A stretch of 64,000 bases of DNA from Castor canadensis (GCF_047511655.1 NC_133387.1:20640353-20704352); one strand, 5' to 3'; positions 25,834 through 38,110 are shown, counted from the first letter of the stretch. Notes: generated by a model not told the origin, from the sequence alone. Translations and numbers: made by a program.

Positions 25834-26225
25834 CTGTAAATAAACAAGCTGAACGGAGAAGGCAGGAGGGAGCGGTGTCACACGCCCAGCAACCAGGAGC
25901 GGGAAAGCCTGTAAAAGTGGTGGAGGGAGGAAAACTCCACAGGAGAGGGGGAAGACCCACTTCCCATGTGAGCTGTAAATAAACAAGCCAGCTGGAGAAG
26001 GCAGGAGCAGTGGCACACACCCAGCAATCAGGGGCGGGAAAGCTTCTAAAAGTGGTGGTGGGAGAAAACTCCACAGGAGAGGGGGGAAGACCCACTTTCC
26101 ATGTGAGCTGTAAATAAACACACAGGCCTGAGAAAGCTGGTGCAGTGTCACCTCCCCCAGTGTGCTTGGAAAGGGGGAAGCTTGTAGCAGAGGCTCACAC
26201 ACAGGAGAACTCTGAGTAAACAAAG
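25834..26225 (+). repeat. L1 5' UTR tandem monomers, about 2.8 units of 135-139 bp
   Basis: The landmark ctgtaaataaac begins at 25834, 25973 and 26108, giving periods of 139 and 135 bases. The first two units match closely (GAGAAGGCAGGAG, then GCGGGAAAGC, then AAACTCCACAGGAGAG, in order). The third is diverged in its second half. Tandem 5' UTR monomers act as L1 promoters in mouse; the same role here is inferred. Confidence 0.8.
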
Positions 26226-26639
26226 ACTGCGGGACTAGGTGAGTGTTGAGCTCACTTCTGAGATCTGCATAAATAACTCCGCCACCAACAGCAGGCTGAC
26301 AGCACTGGGCAGGCGAGCCACAGCCTCAGATAGCCATTTATAGAACTGTCTTCAGACTCTTTTTTTTTTCTCTACCTTTCGTGAGACAACAACCGACCTA
26401 CACCTAAATGCTGAAAAACTTACTGAAACTGTATTGCATTTGAACTTGGGATGCTTTGTGGGTTTTTTTTTTGTTTTGTGTTGTTTTGTTTTGTTTTTTT
26501 AAATTTTTTTCCCCTTTGATGAGACAACGAAAGAACTACTTCTGAGACACCATCTCCAGTTTTGGAGGCTGAGGGATGAACACCAAAATTATTAAGACTG
26601 AAACTTTATTGCATTTGAACTTGAAGATTTTTATTTTTT

Positions 26640-26690
26640 ATTTATTTTATTTATTTATTTATTATTTTTATTTTTATTTTTTATTTTCAA
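26640..26690 (+). repeat. TTTA/TTTTA-rich low-complexity tract in the L1 5' UTR
   Basis: An imperfect run of ttta and tttta units lies between the monomers and ORF1. A GTTTT-rich stretch precedes it at about 26470-26500 and another follows at 26770-26800. Confidence 0.6.
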
Positions 26691-26945
26691 TCCTCTCTCT
26701 GTCTCTCTAATGCCTGTTCAGCTTACTGTTGATTAGTAACTATCTCTCTGTTTATATCTTTGAAACTTTTTTTGTTGTTTGTTTGTTTTGTTTTTTCTAC
26801 TTGTTTATGTTTTTCCCTTTTTCTTTAACTTCTTTGCTTTCCATCTCCTCTCACCCTTCCATTCTAAATATCACCATTCTTATTATTACAAGCTAGAAAA
26901 TACTTAATTGCACACAGTACAGGGACAATAACAACACCAAGGGCA

Positions 26946-28142
26946 ATGACGGGAAGACATAAAAAACAGGAAAACCAGTTTCCCCACAGCAAAAAATTAG
27001 TGCAGGAACCAGAGGGAAATGAAGAAAACAGATACTCAGATCCAGACTCCAACAAAATGAAGATAAACTATGCCAAAGAACCCAATGAAGCCCACAAGAA
27101 TAATCTAAAAGAAAAAATACTACAGGTACTCAATGAGAATTTTATAGAGATGATACTGGATATGGTCAACCAAAATGTTCAGGAGACACTCAAGAAATTC
27201 CAAGACAACAAAAATAGAGAATTTGAAAAAGCAAAAGAAGAAATAAAAGAAACCATAGAAGCACTATATAAACACCAAAGTGAAACAAAGAACACAATTA
27301 ATATAGAGATAAATGAACTCAGGACAAAAACAGACAACATTAAACAGGAATGAACTCAGGATATGGAAAACTTCAGAAAAAAATGACACAGAATTGCAAA
27401 ACAAAATGGAAGGCCAATGCAGCAGAATAGAACAAATAGAAGACAGAATCTCACAACTTGAAGATGAAATGGTAATTAAAGGAAAAACTGAAGAACTATT
27501 AATTAAACAACTCAATATCTGTGAAAGAAAATGCAAGAACTCACCGACTCCATCAAAAGACCAAATAGAATCATGGGCATTGAAGAAGGAGAAGAGATGC
27601 AAGTAAAGGGAATGCGTAATATATTCAACAAAACAATAACAGAAAATTTCCCAAATCTAGAGAAATCTATTCCCATACAGATGCAAGAGGCCTCTAGAAC
27701 ACCAAAAAGACCAGATCAAAATAGAAGTACTCCACGTCATATCATCATTAAAACAACAAGTACAGAAACTAGAGAAAGAATATTGAAGGCTGTAGGAGAG
27801 AAAAAACAAATAACATACAAAGGTAAAACAATCAAAATCACAGCAGACTTCTCAACAGAAACGTTAAAAGCAAGACGAGCTTGGGGTTAGGTCTTCCAGG
27901 CATTGAATGAAAATAACTTCAACCTCAGGATACTCTACCCAGCAAAACTATCATTCAAAATAGATGGAGCAATAAAAGTCTTCCATGATAAGCAGAAACT
28001 AAAACAATATGTGACCACAAAGCCACCACTACAAAAGATTCTTCAAGGAATTCTGCACACAGAAAGTGAAACCCAATATAACCATGAAAGGGCAGGCAGC
28101 ACCAAACTACAGGAAAAGAAAAACCAAGAAATTAGAGAGTAA
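26946..28142 (+). pseudogene. L1 ORF1 (RNA-binding chaperone ORF1p), broken
   Basis: The open frame starts with ATG at 26946 (MTGRHKKQENQF), and the family's order is kept: a basic N-terminus, a long coiled-coil region (repeated Leu/Ile with Glu/Lys, about 27060-27520), then an RRM-like and C-terminal region (DSIKRPNRIMGIEEG, later NNFNLRILYPAKLSFK). The frame breaks at 27354, is recovered one frame over until about 27540, and then returns to the original frame. A single in-frame TAG follows at 27888-27890, after which the frame is open to 28142. In an intact L1 this protein trimerises and packages the element's RNA. Two frameshifts and one nonsense codon make this copy dead. Confidence 0.88.
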
Positions 28143-28192
28143 CCTCAACTTAGGTACACACAATCAAACCTTCAAACAACTAAGACAACTAA

Positions 28193-31100
28193 ATGACAGG
28201 AATCACCACATACCTATCAGTACTAACACTTAATGTTAACGGACTTAATTCACCCATCAAAAGGCACCATTTGATGAAATGGATTAAAAAGGAAGATCCA
28301 ACAATTTGTTGCTTACAGGAGACCCATCTCACTGACAGAAATAAGCATAGGCTTAGGATGAAAGGCTGGAAGAGATTTACCAAGCCAGTGGCCCTCGAAA
28401 ACAGGCAGCAGTAGCAATACTTATCTCTGACAAAGTAGACTTCAAACCTACATTGATCAAACAAGATAAAGAAGGACATTCTTTAATAGACCAAAAGAAA
28501 TAGAAAAAAAGGAAATAACAATTATCAACCTACATGCACCCAAAGTCAATGCACCCAATTTCATCAAACATACCCTGAAGGACTTAAAGCATATATTAAC
28601 GACAACACAGTGGTTGTGGGAGACTTTAACACTCCATTATCATCAATAGATAGGTCATTCAAACAAAAACTCAATAAAGAAATCCTAGATCTAAAATATA
28701 CCATAGATCAAATGGACCTGCTTGATGTCTACAGAACATTTCATCCAACTTCTACACAATATATATTCTTCTAAGCAGCCCATGGAACCTTCTCCAAAAT
28801 AGATCATATCCTAGGGCACAAAGCAAGCCTCAGCAAATATAAGAAAATAGAAATTATACCATGCATTCTATCTGATCACAATGCAATAGAACTAGAACTC
28901 AACAATAAAAGTAAAGACAAAAAACATGCAAACATCTGGAAACTGAATAGCTCACTACTTAATGAACAATGGGTCATTGATGAAATAAAAGAGGAAATTA
29001 AAAAGTTCCTGGAAGTCAATGAAAATGAAAACACAACCTACCGGAACCTATGGGACACAGCAAAGACAGTCCTGAAAGGAAAGTTTATAGCCATGAGTGC
29101 CTATATTAAAAAGACTGAAAGATCCCAAATCAATGACCTAATGATACATCTCAAACTCCTAGAAAAACAAGAACAAGCAAATCCCAAAACAAATAGAAGG
29201 AGAGAAATAATAAAAATAAGAACTGAAATCAATGAAATAGAAACCAAAAAAACCATACAAAGAATTAATGAAACAAAAAGTTGTTTCTTTGAAAAAATAA
29301 ACAACAAGATCGACAGACCCCTGGCAAACCTGACTAAAATGAGGAGGGAAAAAACCCAAATTAGTAGAATCAGGAATGCAAAAGGGGAGATAACAACAAA
29401 CACCATGGAAGTCCAGGAAATCATCAGAGACTACTTCGAGAACCTATATGCAAATAAATTCAAAAATCTTAAAGAAATGGACAGATTTCTAGATACATAT
29501 GATCATCCAAAACTGAATCAAGAGGATATTAATCACCTGAATAGATCTATAACACAAAATGAAATTGAAGCAGCAATCAAGAGTCTCCCCAAAAAGAAAA
29601 GTCCAGGACCTGATGGATTCTCTGCTGAATTCTATCAGACCTTTAAAGAAGAACTGATACCAACCCTCCTTAAACTGTTCCATGAAATAGAAAGGGAAGG
29701 AAAACTGCCAAACACATTTTATGAAGCCAGTATTACACTTATCCCAAAACCAGGCAAAGACACCCCCAAAAAGGAGAACTATAGGCCAATCTCCTTAATG
29801 AACATTGATGCAAAAATCCTCAACAAAATAATGGCAAATCGAATTCAACAACACATCAAAAAGATTATTCACCACGACCAAGTAGGCTTCATCGCAGGAA
29901 TGCAGGGGTGGTTCATCATACGAAAATCAATAAATGTAATAAACCACATTAACAGAAGCAAAGACAAAAACCACTTGATCATCTTAATAGATGCAGAAAA
30001 AGCCTTTGATAAGATCCAACACCATTTCATGAGAAAAGCTCTAAGAAAACTAGGAATAGAAGCAAAGTACCTCAACATTATAAAAGCTATATATGACAAA
30101 CCTACAGCCAGCATTATACTTAATGGAGAAAAACTAAAACCATTCCCTCTAAAATCAGGAACCAGACAAGGATGCCCACTATCTCCACTCCTACTCAACA
30201 TAATACTGGAATTCCTAGCCAGAGCAATTAGGCAAGAAGAAGGAATAAAAGGAATACAAATAGGTAAAGAAACTGTCAAAATATCCCTATTTGCAGACGA
30301 CATGATCCTATACCTCAAAGACTCAAAAAACTCTACTCAAAAGCTCCTAGACATCATCAATAGGTATAGCAAGGTAGCAGGATAGAAAATCAACATAGAA
30401 AACTCATTAGCATTTCTATACACTAATAATGAACAAACTGAGAAAGAATATATGAAAACAATTCCATTTACAATAGCCTCAAAAAAAAATCAAATACCTA
30501 GGTGTAAACCTAACAAAGGATGTGAATGACCTCTACAAGGAAAACTATAAACTTCTGAAGAAAGAGATTGAGGAAGACTATAGAAAGTGGAGAGATCACC
30601 TATGCTCATGGATTGGTAGAATCAACATAGTAAAAATGTCTATACTACCAAAAGTAATCTACATGTTTAATGCAATTCCCATCAAAATTCCAATGACATT
30701 CATTAGAGAGTGAAAAATCTACCGTGAAATTTATATGGAAACACAAGAGGCCACGAATAGCCAAGGCAATACTCAGTCAAAAGAACAATGCAGGAGGTAT
30801 CACAATACCTGACTTCAAACTATATTACAAAGCAATAACAATAAAAACAGCATGGTACTGGCACAAAAACAGACATGAAGACCAGTGGAACAGAACAGAG
30901 GACCCAGATATGAAGCCACACAACTATAACCAACTTGTCATTGACAAAGGCACTAAAAATATATGATGGAGAAAAGACAGCCTCTTCAACAAAAACTGCT
31001 GGGAAAACTGGTTCATTAGTTTTGGCAGAATTTAGTTTTTTAAGTTCCCTATATATTCTGGTTATCAGTCCTTTGTCTGATGTGTAGCTGGCAAATACTT

Positions 31101-31787
31101 TCTCCCACTCTGTGGGTGTTCTCTTCAGTTTAGAGACAATTTCTTTTGATGAACAGAAGCTTTTTAGTTTTATGAGGTCCCATTTATCTATGCTATCTCT
31201 TAGTTGCTGTGCTGCTGGGGTTCTGTTGAGAAAGTTCTTACCTATACCCACTAACTCCAGAGTAGGAAATGCAAAATGAAACCACACTAAGATTCCACCT
31301 CACCCCTGTTAGAATAGCCATCATTAGCAACACCACTAACAACAGGTGTTGGCGAGGATGCAGGGAAAAAGGAACCCTCTTACACTGCTGGTGGGAATGT
31401 AAACTAGTACAACCACTCTGGAAAAAAATTTGGAGGCTACTTAAAACACTAAACATTGATCAACCATTTGATCCAGCAATACCACTCTTGGGGATATACC
31501 CAAAAGAATGTGACCCAGGTTACTCCAGAGGCACCTGCACACCCATGTTTATTGCGGCACTATTCACAATAGCCAAGTTATGGAAACAGCCAAGATGCCT
31601 CACTACTGATGAATGGATCAAGAAAATGTGGTATTTATACACAATGGAATTTTATGCAGCCATGAAGAAGAACAAAATATTATCATTCTCTGGTAAATGG
31701 ATGGAATTGGAGAACATCATTCTGAGTGAGGTTAGCCTGGCCCAAAAGACCAAAAATCGTATGTTCTCCCTCATATGCGGTCATTAG
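28193..31787 (+). pseudogene. L1 ORF2 (endonuclease/reverse transcriptase), broken and internally rearranged
   Basis: It starts at 28193 with the endonuclease domain (LTLNVNGLNSPIKR, QETHL, later [10 protein letters not shown] near 28870). Frame is lost by about 28410, and the domain is riddled with breaks to about 28800. The longest intact stretch, to 30385, carries the RT core with LADKAF-region equivalent LIDAEKAF and the catalytic FADD motif near 30290. A TAG at 30383-30385, a frameshift in an A-run near 30482, a stop at 30712 and a stop at 30964 follow. At about 31012-31264 the sequence is inverted, and about 43 and 35 codons seen in the intact copy at 19617-21585 are missing on its two sides. 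The C-terminal Cys/His segment and the MFSLICGH terminus (31269-31787) are again open. Confidence 0.92.
31012..31264 (-). other. Inverted block inside L1 ORF2
   Basis: The plus-strand sequence here matches the plus-strand sequence of the minus-oriented L1 at about 20233-20490, so it is reversed relative to its host element. Read on the minus strand it encodes [28 protein letters not shown] and [13 protein letters not shown] in order. The left junction shares tggtt between the two parents, and the right junction shares about one base. ORF2 sequence is lost on both sides. Confidence 0.85.
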
Positions 31788-32271
31788 ATCAAGGGCAAAC
31801 ACAACAAGGGGATTGGACTATGAGCACATGATAAAAGCGAGAGCACACAAGGGAGGGGTGAGGATAGGTAAGACACCTAAAAAGCTAGATAGCATTTGTT
31901 GCCCTTAATGCAGAGAAACTAAAGCAGATACTTTAAAGCAACTGAGGCCAATAGGAGAAGGGGACCAGGAACTAGAGAAAAGTTTAGATCAAGAAGAATT
32001 AACCTAAAAGGTAACACACATGCACAGGAAATCAATGTGAGTCCACTCCCTGTATAGCTATCCTTATCTCAACTAGCAAAAACCCTTGTTCCTTCCTATT
32101 ATTGCTTATACTCTCTCTACAACAAAATTAGAGATAAGGGCAAAATAGTTTCTGCCGGGTATCGAGGGAGTGGGAGGGGGAGGGAAGGGGCGGGGGAGGG
32201 AGGTAATTGAGGAGATGGAGGAAGGGGGGAAAAATTACCCAAACATTGTATGCACATATGAATTAAAAAAA

Positions 32272-32286
32272 AAACTGATCCATTGG
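32272..32286. repeat. 3' target-site duplication of the near full-length L1
   Basis: aaactgatccattgg, directly after the A-rich tail. It pairs with 25375-25389. Confidence 0.85.
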
Positions 32287-32639
32287 CTCTCCTTCCTAGG
32301 ACAGTCTCTACACCAAGAGACATAAGCATTTATTATTTTATTCATTCTAGTGTTTTACCTTATACTTGAATTATCTTTTCTCTGTTTTCTTGTTTTCTTT
32401 TATCAAGGACTCTTTGTATGTTGGCTCTTCTTTTTCTATCTTAAATATCTGTCAGACTCTTCTGAAGAAGAGGGACATAAACATTTATTAAGAGAGTTGA
32501 AGAGACAAAGGAAAGAGAAGGTCTAGACTCGAGGTTGTGCAGGCAAGGGATAGTACCAGGAAATCTCAGGAAGTAAACTGCATACATTTTAGTGCTTTGA
32601 AGGAACCATGTCCCTTCAAAAAGTTTGAGAAAACTAATT

Positions 32640-33170
32640 TCAAATAAAAATCAGCCAACAGAAAATGTTTAATCAAATTTCATACATAATTATTATAAGG
32701 AAAAAAATAGAGAAACAGGAACAGAATAACACCCATACAGGCAATGAAAGTCTTCATGTGACAGATAAAGTCTATAATACACCAGTGAAAAATAAACAAA
32801 AAGACATTAAGAAAATGAAAAAAGCATTAAGGAACAAGTAAATTATAATTTTAAAAACTCATAAATGAGATTGAAGAACTCAAGAAAGAATTGGAAATAT
32901 AAGAAAAAATCCCTGCCAAAACAAAAACTAAATTAGAAGAAATGCACAAGTGAATAAACATAACAATGAAGAAAGAGGTTTAAAAGGATTCAGAAGAGTC
33001 TGACAAATATTTAAGATAGAAAAAGAAAAGCCACATACAAAGTGTCCTTGATAAAAGAAAACAGATAAAAGATAAAACCACAATTCAGGTATAAGGTACA
33101 ACAGTAGAATAAACTGTTACCAACATACAAAAACCGAGAAAATATTGTTCCCATAGCCCAAAGAATAAAC
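32640..33170 (+). mobile_element. Probable ancient L1 ORF1-region remnant
   Basis: An A-rich plus strand with a coiled-coil-like coding memory (gattgaagaactcaagaaag near 32870) resembles an old L1 ORF1. No open frame remains. Confidence 0.4.
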
Positions 33171-33709
33171 TTAGATAGCAAAGCAACTAAAAGACACTGA
33201 CCTATGGTCTAATGATGAGTATTAAGTATGTGCATATTTGAGAACAAATATAAAATAAGAGTTAAAAGGGAAAGAGTATGTAGTGACAGTATTCTCTGAG
33301 AATGTAGATATAATAATATAACCACAAATAATGGAGTGGGGACATTTGTAAAAAGTTTTTTGAACTGTTTTTCAGTTTTCATGACAGGGATTGGTTGTAT
33401 TAGTATTATTATTCTGAGACTCTTCTCTGTGTAACATGGTATAAAGCAAATGAGTAATTTAATGGGCTTTTCTAATTCTATCATCTCTTATGTCTTTGAG
33501 AAAGATTCTCAGGGTGGAAGAAAAATAAGTATGTGGTAGAAAAGTAAGGCAAAAAAAACCCTACAAAAACCAAAAAACCCTTAAGTTCTGAATTTTAATT
33601 GGGAATATTAACTTGAAGCTTTTCCATGAATAAATAAAATATTTAATGGGTTTCAGATAGATTAACTATTTCATGAGGTTTCAGTATTAATTAGTGTCTG
33701 GGCAGATAT

Positions 33710-34350
33710 TGTTGAGGTGGTAAAGAAGGTATGTTTGAAGGAGGTAAGGGAGTTAGCCATGTGGCTACCTGGGGAAAGAATGTTCCAGAAAGAGAAAACA
33801 GTACATGACCCTAAGGCAGGAGTGCAGGTAGGTTAGAAGAAATATATGAATGCATGGGGCTGGGGGTACTGACATGGGGAAAGTAGTAGTAGAAATGAGA
33901 TCAGAGACACCTAATAGGCCAGATCATGCAGAGCTTTGCGGGAACTGAAAGACACTGAGTGACATGAGAAGGAACTGCAGGTATCTGAGCATAGGGCGAT
34001 TATGACCTGACTTAGGTTGTGACCCATCACTCTGTCTTTTATGTTTATGAATTGCCTGTAGGGGCAAAGGTAGAAGCAGAAAGACCACATAGGCAGACAC
34101 TGCAGTGATCCAAGTGACAAGTGATGGCAGAGCACTCTAAGGTAGTAGCTGTGCAAGTGGAAAGAAGTGGCTAGATTTAAGATATGACTTGAAAGTGGAG
34201 AAAATGGGAATTCTTTTTTTTTAAATGGGAATTCTTGATATAGATTAAATGCTGGGTGTAAAAGAGAATGCAATGTTTTTTGGCATGGTACCTGAAAATA
34301 TAGAGTTGCCATTGATTAAGGTGGAGAAAGTTGCAGGTGAAGCATGTTTA
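33710..34350 (-). repeat. L2 LINE remnant
   Basis: Reversed L2 landmarks: ggagttagccatgtggctac, gaatgttccagaaagagaaa, ctaaggcaggagtgcaggta, gccagatcatgcagagcttt and aatatagagttgccattgat. Confidence 0.7.
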
Positions 34351-34419
34351 GGGCAAAGATCGGAATTTCAGTTTTTGAGGAAGTGAATGTAGGTAAGGAA
34401 AAGAAGGGAAAATTAGAAA

Positions 34420-34496
34420 ATGGAGAGGGAAAGGGAAGGGGAAGGGAAAGGGGAAGAGAAAGGAAGGGAAGGGAAGGAAAGGAAAGGGAAGGGAAG
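34420..34496 (+). repeat. GGGAA-type purine simple repeat
   Basis: Runs of gggaaggggaagggaaagg and variants, located inside or at the edge of an L2 remnant. Confidence 0.85.
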
Positions 34497-34814
34497 GCCT
34501 AAGAACTAAGCCCTGAGGCACTCCAATATTAACAAATTGGGGAAACAAAAATGGAGGAACCAAGATTTAATTAAATGGCTCAGACAAGAAATCTATTACT
34601 ATAGAAACAAATTTATCACAAGAGGGAATGTGGTGCAAGTTTGAGGGAAAATAGAGATATAGTAAAATAGTAATTATAGAATTGATTCCCTACCCACTCA
34701 CAGTTGGAAAAAACAATATAGGAAAGAATTAAAGGAAAACTTTGGAGTGTGGGTTCTAGTACAAATCGGGAATCAATTCGGGTTGTAATACACAAGTGCA
34801 TGGAAGCAATGCTA

Positions 34815-35015
34815 GGAATCTCTCTGTATAGCTATCCTTATGTCAACTAGCAAAGACACTATGTCTTTCTTATTATTGCTTATGTCTTCAACAAAATTGG
34901 AGAAGAGGGCAGAATAGGTTCTGACTGGGAGCGAGGTGGAGGAGAGGGAGAGAATGTGTGTGTGGGGGAATGGCACAAACAATATATGCACATATGAATA
35001 AATAAAAAAATAAAT
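34815..35015 (+). mobile_element. Decayed L1 3' UTR fragment
   Basis: The sequence from ctctgtatagctatccttat through ttattattgcttat and a purine-rich tract to tgcacatatgaataaataaa parallels the L1 3' UTR at 44043-44270. It is more diverged, and no clean target-site duplication was found, so it is an older copy. Confidence 0.75.
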
Positions 35016-35104
35016 GAAGTACAGAAAGCCAAACTTCTAGAAGGCAAATGCCTATTCATAACAGCAATTCTGGAAAAAAAAAAAGCTAAGTCAGCACAGG
35101 CCTT

Positions 35105-35537
35105 GTTTTGTTTTGTTTTGTTTTATTATTCATATGTGCATACAATGCTTGGGTCATTTCTCCGCCCTCCCCCGTCCCCACTCCCTCCCTTACCACCCAC
35201 TCCATCCCCTCCCTCTCCCCCCAACCCCCTCAATACCCGGCAGAAACTATTTTGCTCTTATCTCTAATTTTGTTGAAGAGAGAGTATAAGCAATAATAGG
35301 AAGGAACAAGTGTTTTTGCTAGTTGAGATAAGGATAGCTATACAGGGAGTTGACTCACATTAATTTCCTTTGCGTGTGTGTTAACTTCTAGGTTAATTCT
35401 TTTTGATCTAACTTTTTCTCTAGTTCCTGGTCCCCTTTTCTTATTGGCCTCAGTTGCTTTTAAGGTATCTGCTTTAGTTTCTCTGCGCTAAGAGCAGTAA
35501 ATGTTAGCTTATTTTTTAGGTGTCTTACCTATCCTCA
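35105..35537 (-). mobile_element. 5'-truncated L1 3' UTR fragment (433 bp)
   Basis: It begins on the plus strand with a GTTTT-rich tail complement, then attattcatatgtgcat and a C-rich tract (35158-35238), and matches the plus-strand sequence at 19136-19540. Only 3' UTR is present. The 12-bp direct repeat agcacaggcctt at 35093-35104 and 35538-35549 is the target-site duplication. In element orientation the site reads TCAT/AA. Confidence 0.9.
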
Positions 35538-35549
35538 AGCACAGGCCTT

Positions 35550-37319
35550 ATGAGTGCTTTCCAGAGAGGCAACCAAGCAAAAGACACTGAGTTCCTATCT
35601 GTAAGGAGAACCTGAGTGACATTTGACAATACACAAGAACTTAGATTTCTGTAACTAATATTATACATGAGTGTTGTATAAATAAAAACCTCTTGCTGGG
35701 ACAGTGTTTGTCAGGTACTTTGTGCAAGAGTAAGAAAAAAGCTGTGAATTTTTTCTTGAATATAAAAAGAAAATTGTAAGTGTTTAAGAAGTAAGGCTGA
35801 TTAAAATTATATTTACAGCTCTCCAAGAATCTTTTAGAGATGATCAAATTAATGTGCCTTGGGAGTCTTTCAGAAAAGTAAATACCACTTAAGATAGAAA
35901 GGGAGAAGAAATAAAGCAACAAAGCATTGTATAAGCAATGAATAAAAAATGAAGAAATTGATTGTTTATTAAATTATCTAAATTTATATCTAATTATGAT
36001 CATATTCATAGAAAGCATCTTATACTGATAAAGTATTAGATTTACTATCAAGAAACATGATGTTATCAGACTTTTTTTCAGACCTGAAGAATAAAGAAAT
36101 TCTTGGGTATTTTTTCCTAACAAGGGAAGTCATTTGGGTTCTAGAATAAACACCCAATGACCCTAGGGATGAGAACAAAACGCAACTTGTCAGTACATTT
36201 GGAGTTGGTAATACTGAGGATTTTCATGTTCTAATTAGCCCATTGCTACTCATAGAAAGAAGACAACAACTAAAAGGGCTAGAGATACATTGACCTCATT
36301 CCACCAGAGCAAAGAGATCAAAGGATCTGACTACTAGAGAATTCATTCTGCAAGTTCAGAGACAAGGTCTATCTTGTTCTAGTGTATAGAGCGAAGTCTG
36401 CTCAGCAAATAACTGCTCCATACTGAAAAGGCAAGTCCATGTCCTATGTATATGGTAGGAATCCAACAAACACAGAATGGGAAGACAGAAGAATGAATGA
36501 GTAAATGGGAGGGAGGTAAAGGGAGGGAGGGATAGAGGGAGAAGGAAGAAAGGGAGGGAAGAAAGAAAGGGAGGGAGAGAGGAAGGAAGGAAGGATGGGA
36601 GGGAGGGAGGGAGGGAGGGAGGAAGGGAGGGAGCAAGGAAGGAAGGAAGGGAGGGAGGGAGGACCTTCAGCATATGAAGAGGATGCTTGTTAGAGCACAG
36701 GCCCTTCCCAGGCTTGCTAAAGTAACATTAACATAATGAACTTATCCACCAATAAACTATCACAAAGACTAGTAATGCTAATCCTTCCATACCTGGCCAC
36801 GTTTTTCTTAAGGAATCATTCTACTTTTCTCAGATTTATGTCCACTGGGTCTCTCAGCCCTTCATAATTCTCACCTAATCTAGTCTATTACTGGAACTTG
36901 GGTACCTCATTCTCCTAAAGTCCTCTATAATAATCATCTAGTTGAACCTTGGTCTGGTTTTGGTTCCAACATTACTCTTGGATTCTGCCTCATACATTAA
37001 CCTTGATTTTCAAGTTGCAGCCATGAAAAAATCCTATTCAATTGCACAGACTGAATGGGTAACACACTAAGGCTTCTCCAGATAATGATCAGAAAAAAGT
37101 GGCATTCATTTCACTATATGAGGAGGCCTCCTAAACCCCCAAACAATTGCCAGCCTCCCTCAAGTCTCTCAAGGCCCCTTCAACCATCACCAGGTTCTTC
37201 CCACTGCAAAGATAGGAACTCTTTGACTTGTAACCACTTCTTTACAGTTTTATTATCTAAAATTGCTTCCCTAAATATTATAGTTTAGTATAACCTGATT
37301 TTTAGTTGTACCTAAATGG
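35550..37319. other. Unannotated except for a purine simple repeat
   Basis: Apart from 36500-36662, no repeat, exon or RNA gene was recognised. Confidence 0.35.
36500..36662 (+). repeat. GGGA/GGAA-rich simple repeat
   Basis: Imperfect runs of gggagg and aagg units with few interruptions. The long Leu/Pro/Ser frames on its minus strand are artefacts of the repeat. Confidence 0.9.
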
Positions 37320-38110
37320 AATCAGTTAGCCTGTCTTGAGTCAGAATTCTTTGATTCAACAGCATGTTGGCAAGATACTCAAAGAGCAAAGTTTGTTCAT
37401 TTACATTATTATACATACTTCACAGTATCATTAGCAAAATTTTACTTAGCTTCTTGTTAGTGGACATTTGAATTTCCAGTTTAGGACTAGTATGAATAAT
37501 GCTACTATAAACATTCTTGTACACCTCTTTTGGTGCATATCCCTCTCTTTTCTATTGGGTATATTCTCAGGAATATCTCAGGTGAGCCATTGGATATGTA
37601 TATGTTTAACTTTAGTAAATAATGTCCAACTTTTTCTAAGGTATACCAATTTAACTTCCCATAAATTTTCTTATAAGAATTGTCATTGTCACATGTTAAA
37701 AGCCTGTGTTCATAATTTTACCACTTTTAGTTTATTATTATGGTTATAATTTGCCTTTTCCTGAGGTTGTACATATCTGTTCATATGATGGTTGGCCATA
37801 TGGATATTATCTTTTGAGGGGGGATTTTATTATGGATTACCTTTTTGTTCTTAATAATTTATGAGTTCTTTATATATTCTGGGTATAAACACTTTGTCAG
37901 TTATACTTATTGCTAATATCTTCTGTATATGGTTTGCCTTTTTAACTTTACTACCATTTTGATAAACAGAAGTTCTTAATTTTAACGTACCTCAATGTTT
38001 TAAAATTTCCTTAGTAATTAATGCTTTTTGTATTTACATTTAAGAAATCTTTCCCTATCTCATAGTCATGAAAGGATTCTCTTACATTTTATTTAATTTT
38101 ACATTTTATG
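37320..38110 (-). mobile_element. Ancient L1 ORF2 fragment
   Basis: The plus strand has the usual sense of reversed L1 ORF2: gaataatgctactataaaca near 37493, a ttatatattctgggtataaac stretch near 37871 that parallels 20274-20290, and gataaacagaagttcttaa near 37962 that parallels 20375-20390. No usable frame remains. Confidence 0.65.

Larger units (their letters stand above)
25390..32271 (+). mobile_element. Near full-length L1 retrotransposon, inactive, with an internal inverted block
   Basis: The element is about 6.9 kb. In order it has a GC-rich 5' UTR with tandem monomers (25390-26945), ORF1 (26946-28142), a spacer of about 50 bases, ORF2 (28193-31787), and a 3' UTR with a G-rich purine tract (about 32160-32230) ending in an A-rich tail after tgcacatatgaatt. 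It is bounded by 15-bp target-site duplications. ORF1 and ORF2 carry frameshifts and stop codons, so it cannot move on its own. A block of about 250 bases within ORF2 (31012-31264) is in reverse orientation relative to the rest. The copy is older than the 19125-21585 insertion, judging by the number of lesions. Confidence 0.93.

Noticed and set aside
25549-26223. Antisense frame in the L1 5' UTR as a gene
   Set aside because: Its length follows from tandem monomers in phase. Kept only as a low-interest finding.
29101-30318. Minus-strand frames opposite L1 ORF2
   Set aside because: Antisense shadows of the L1 coding strand.
30820-31287. 155-codon minus-strand frame
   Set aside because: It is L1 ORF2 sequence of the inverted block plus antisense flank, not a separate gene.
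36500-36662. Possible CRISPR-like or minisatellite array
   Set aside because: Purine simple repeat without spacers. The DNA is from a mammal.
36356-36673. Leu/Pro/Ser-rich frames on the minus strand
   Set aside because: They arise from the GGGA/GGAA simple repeat.
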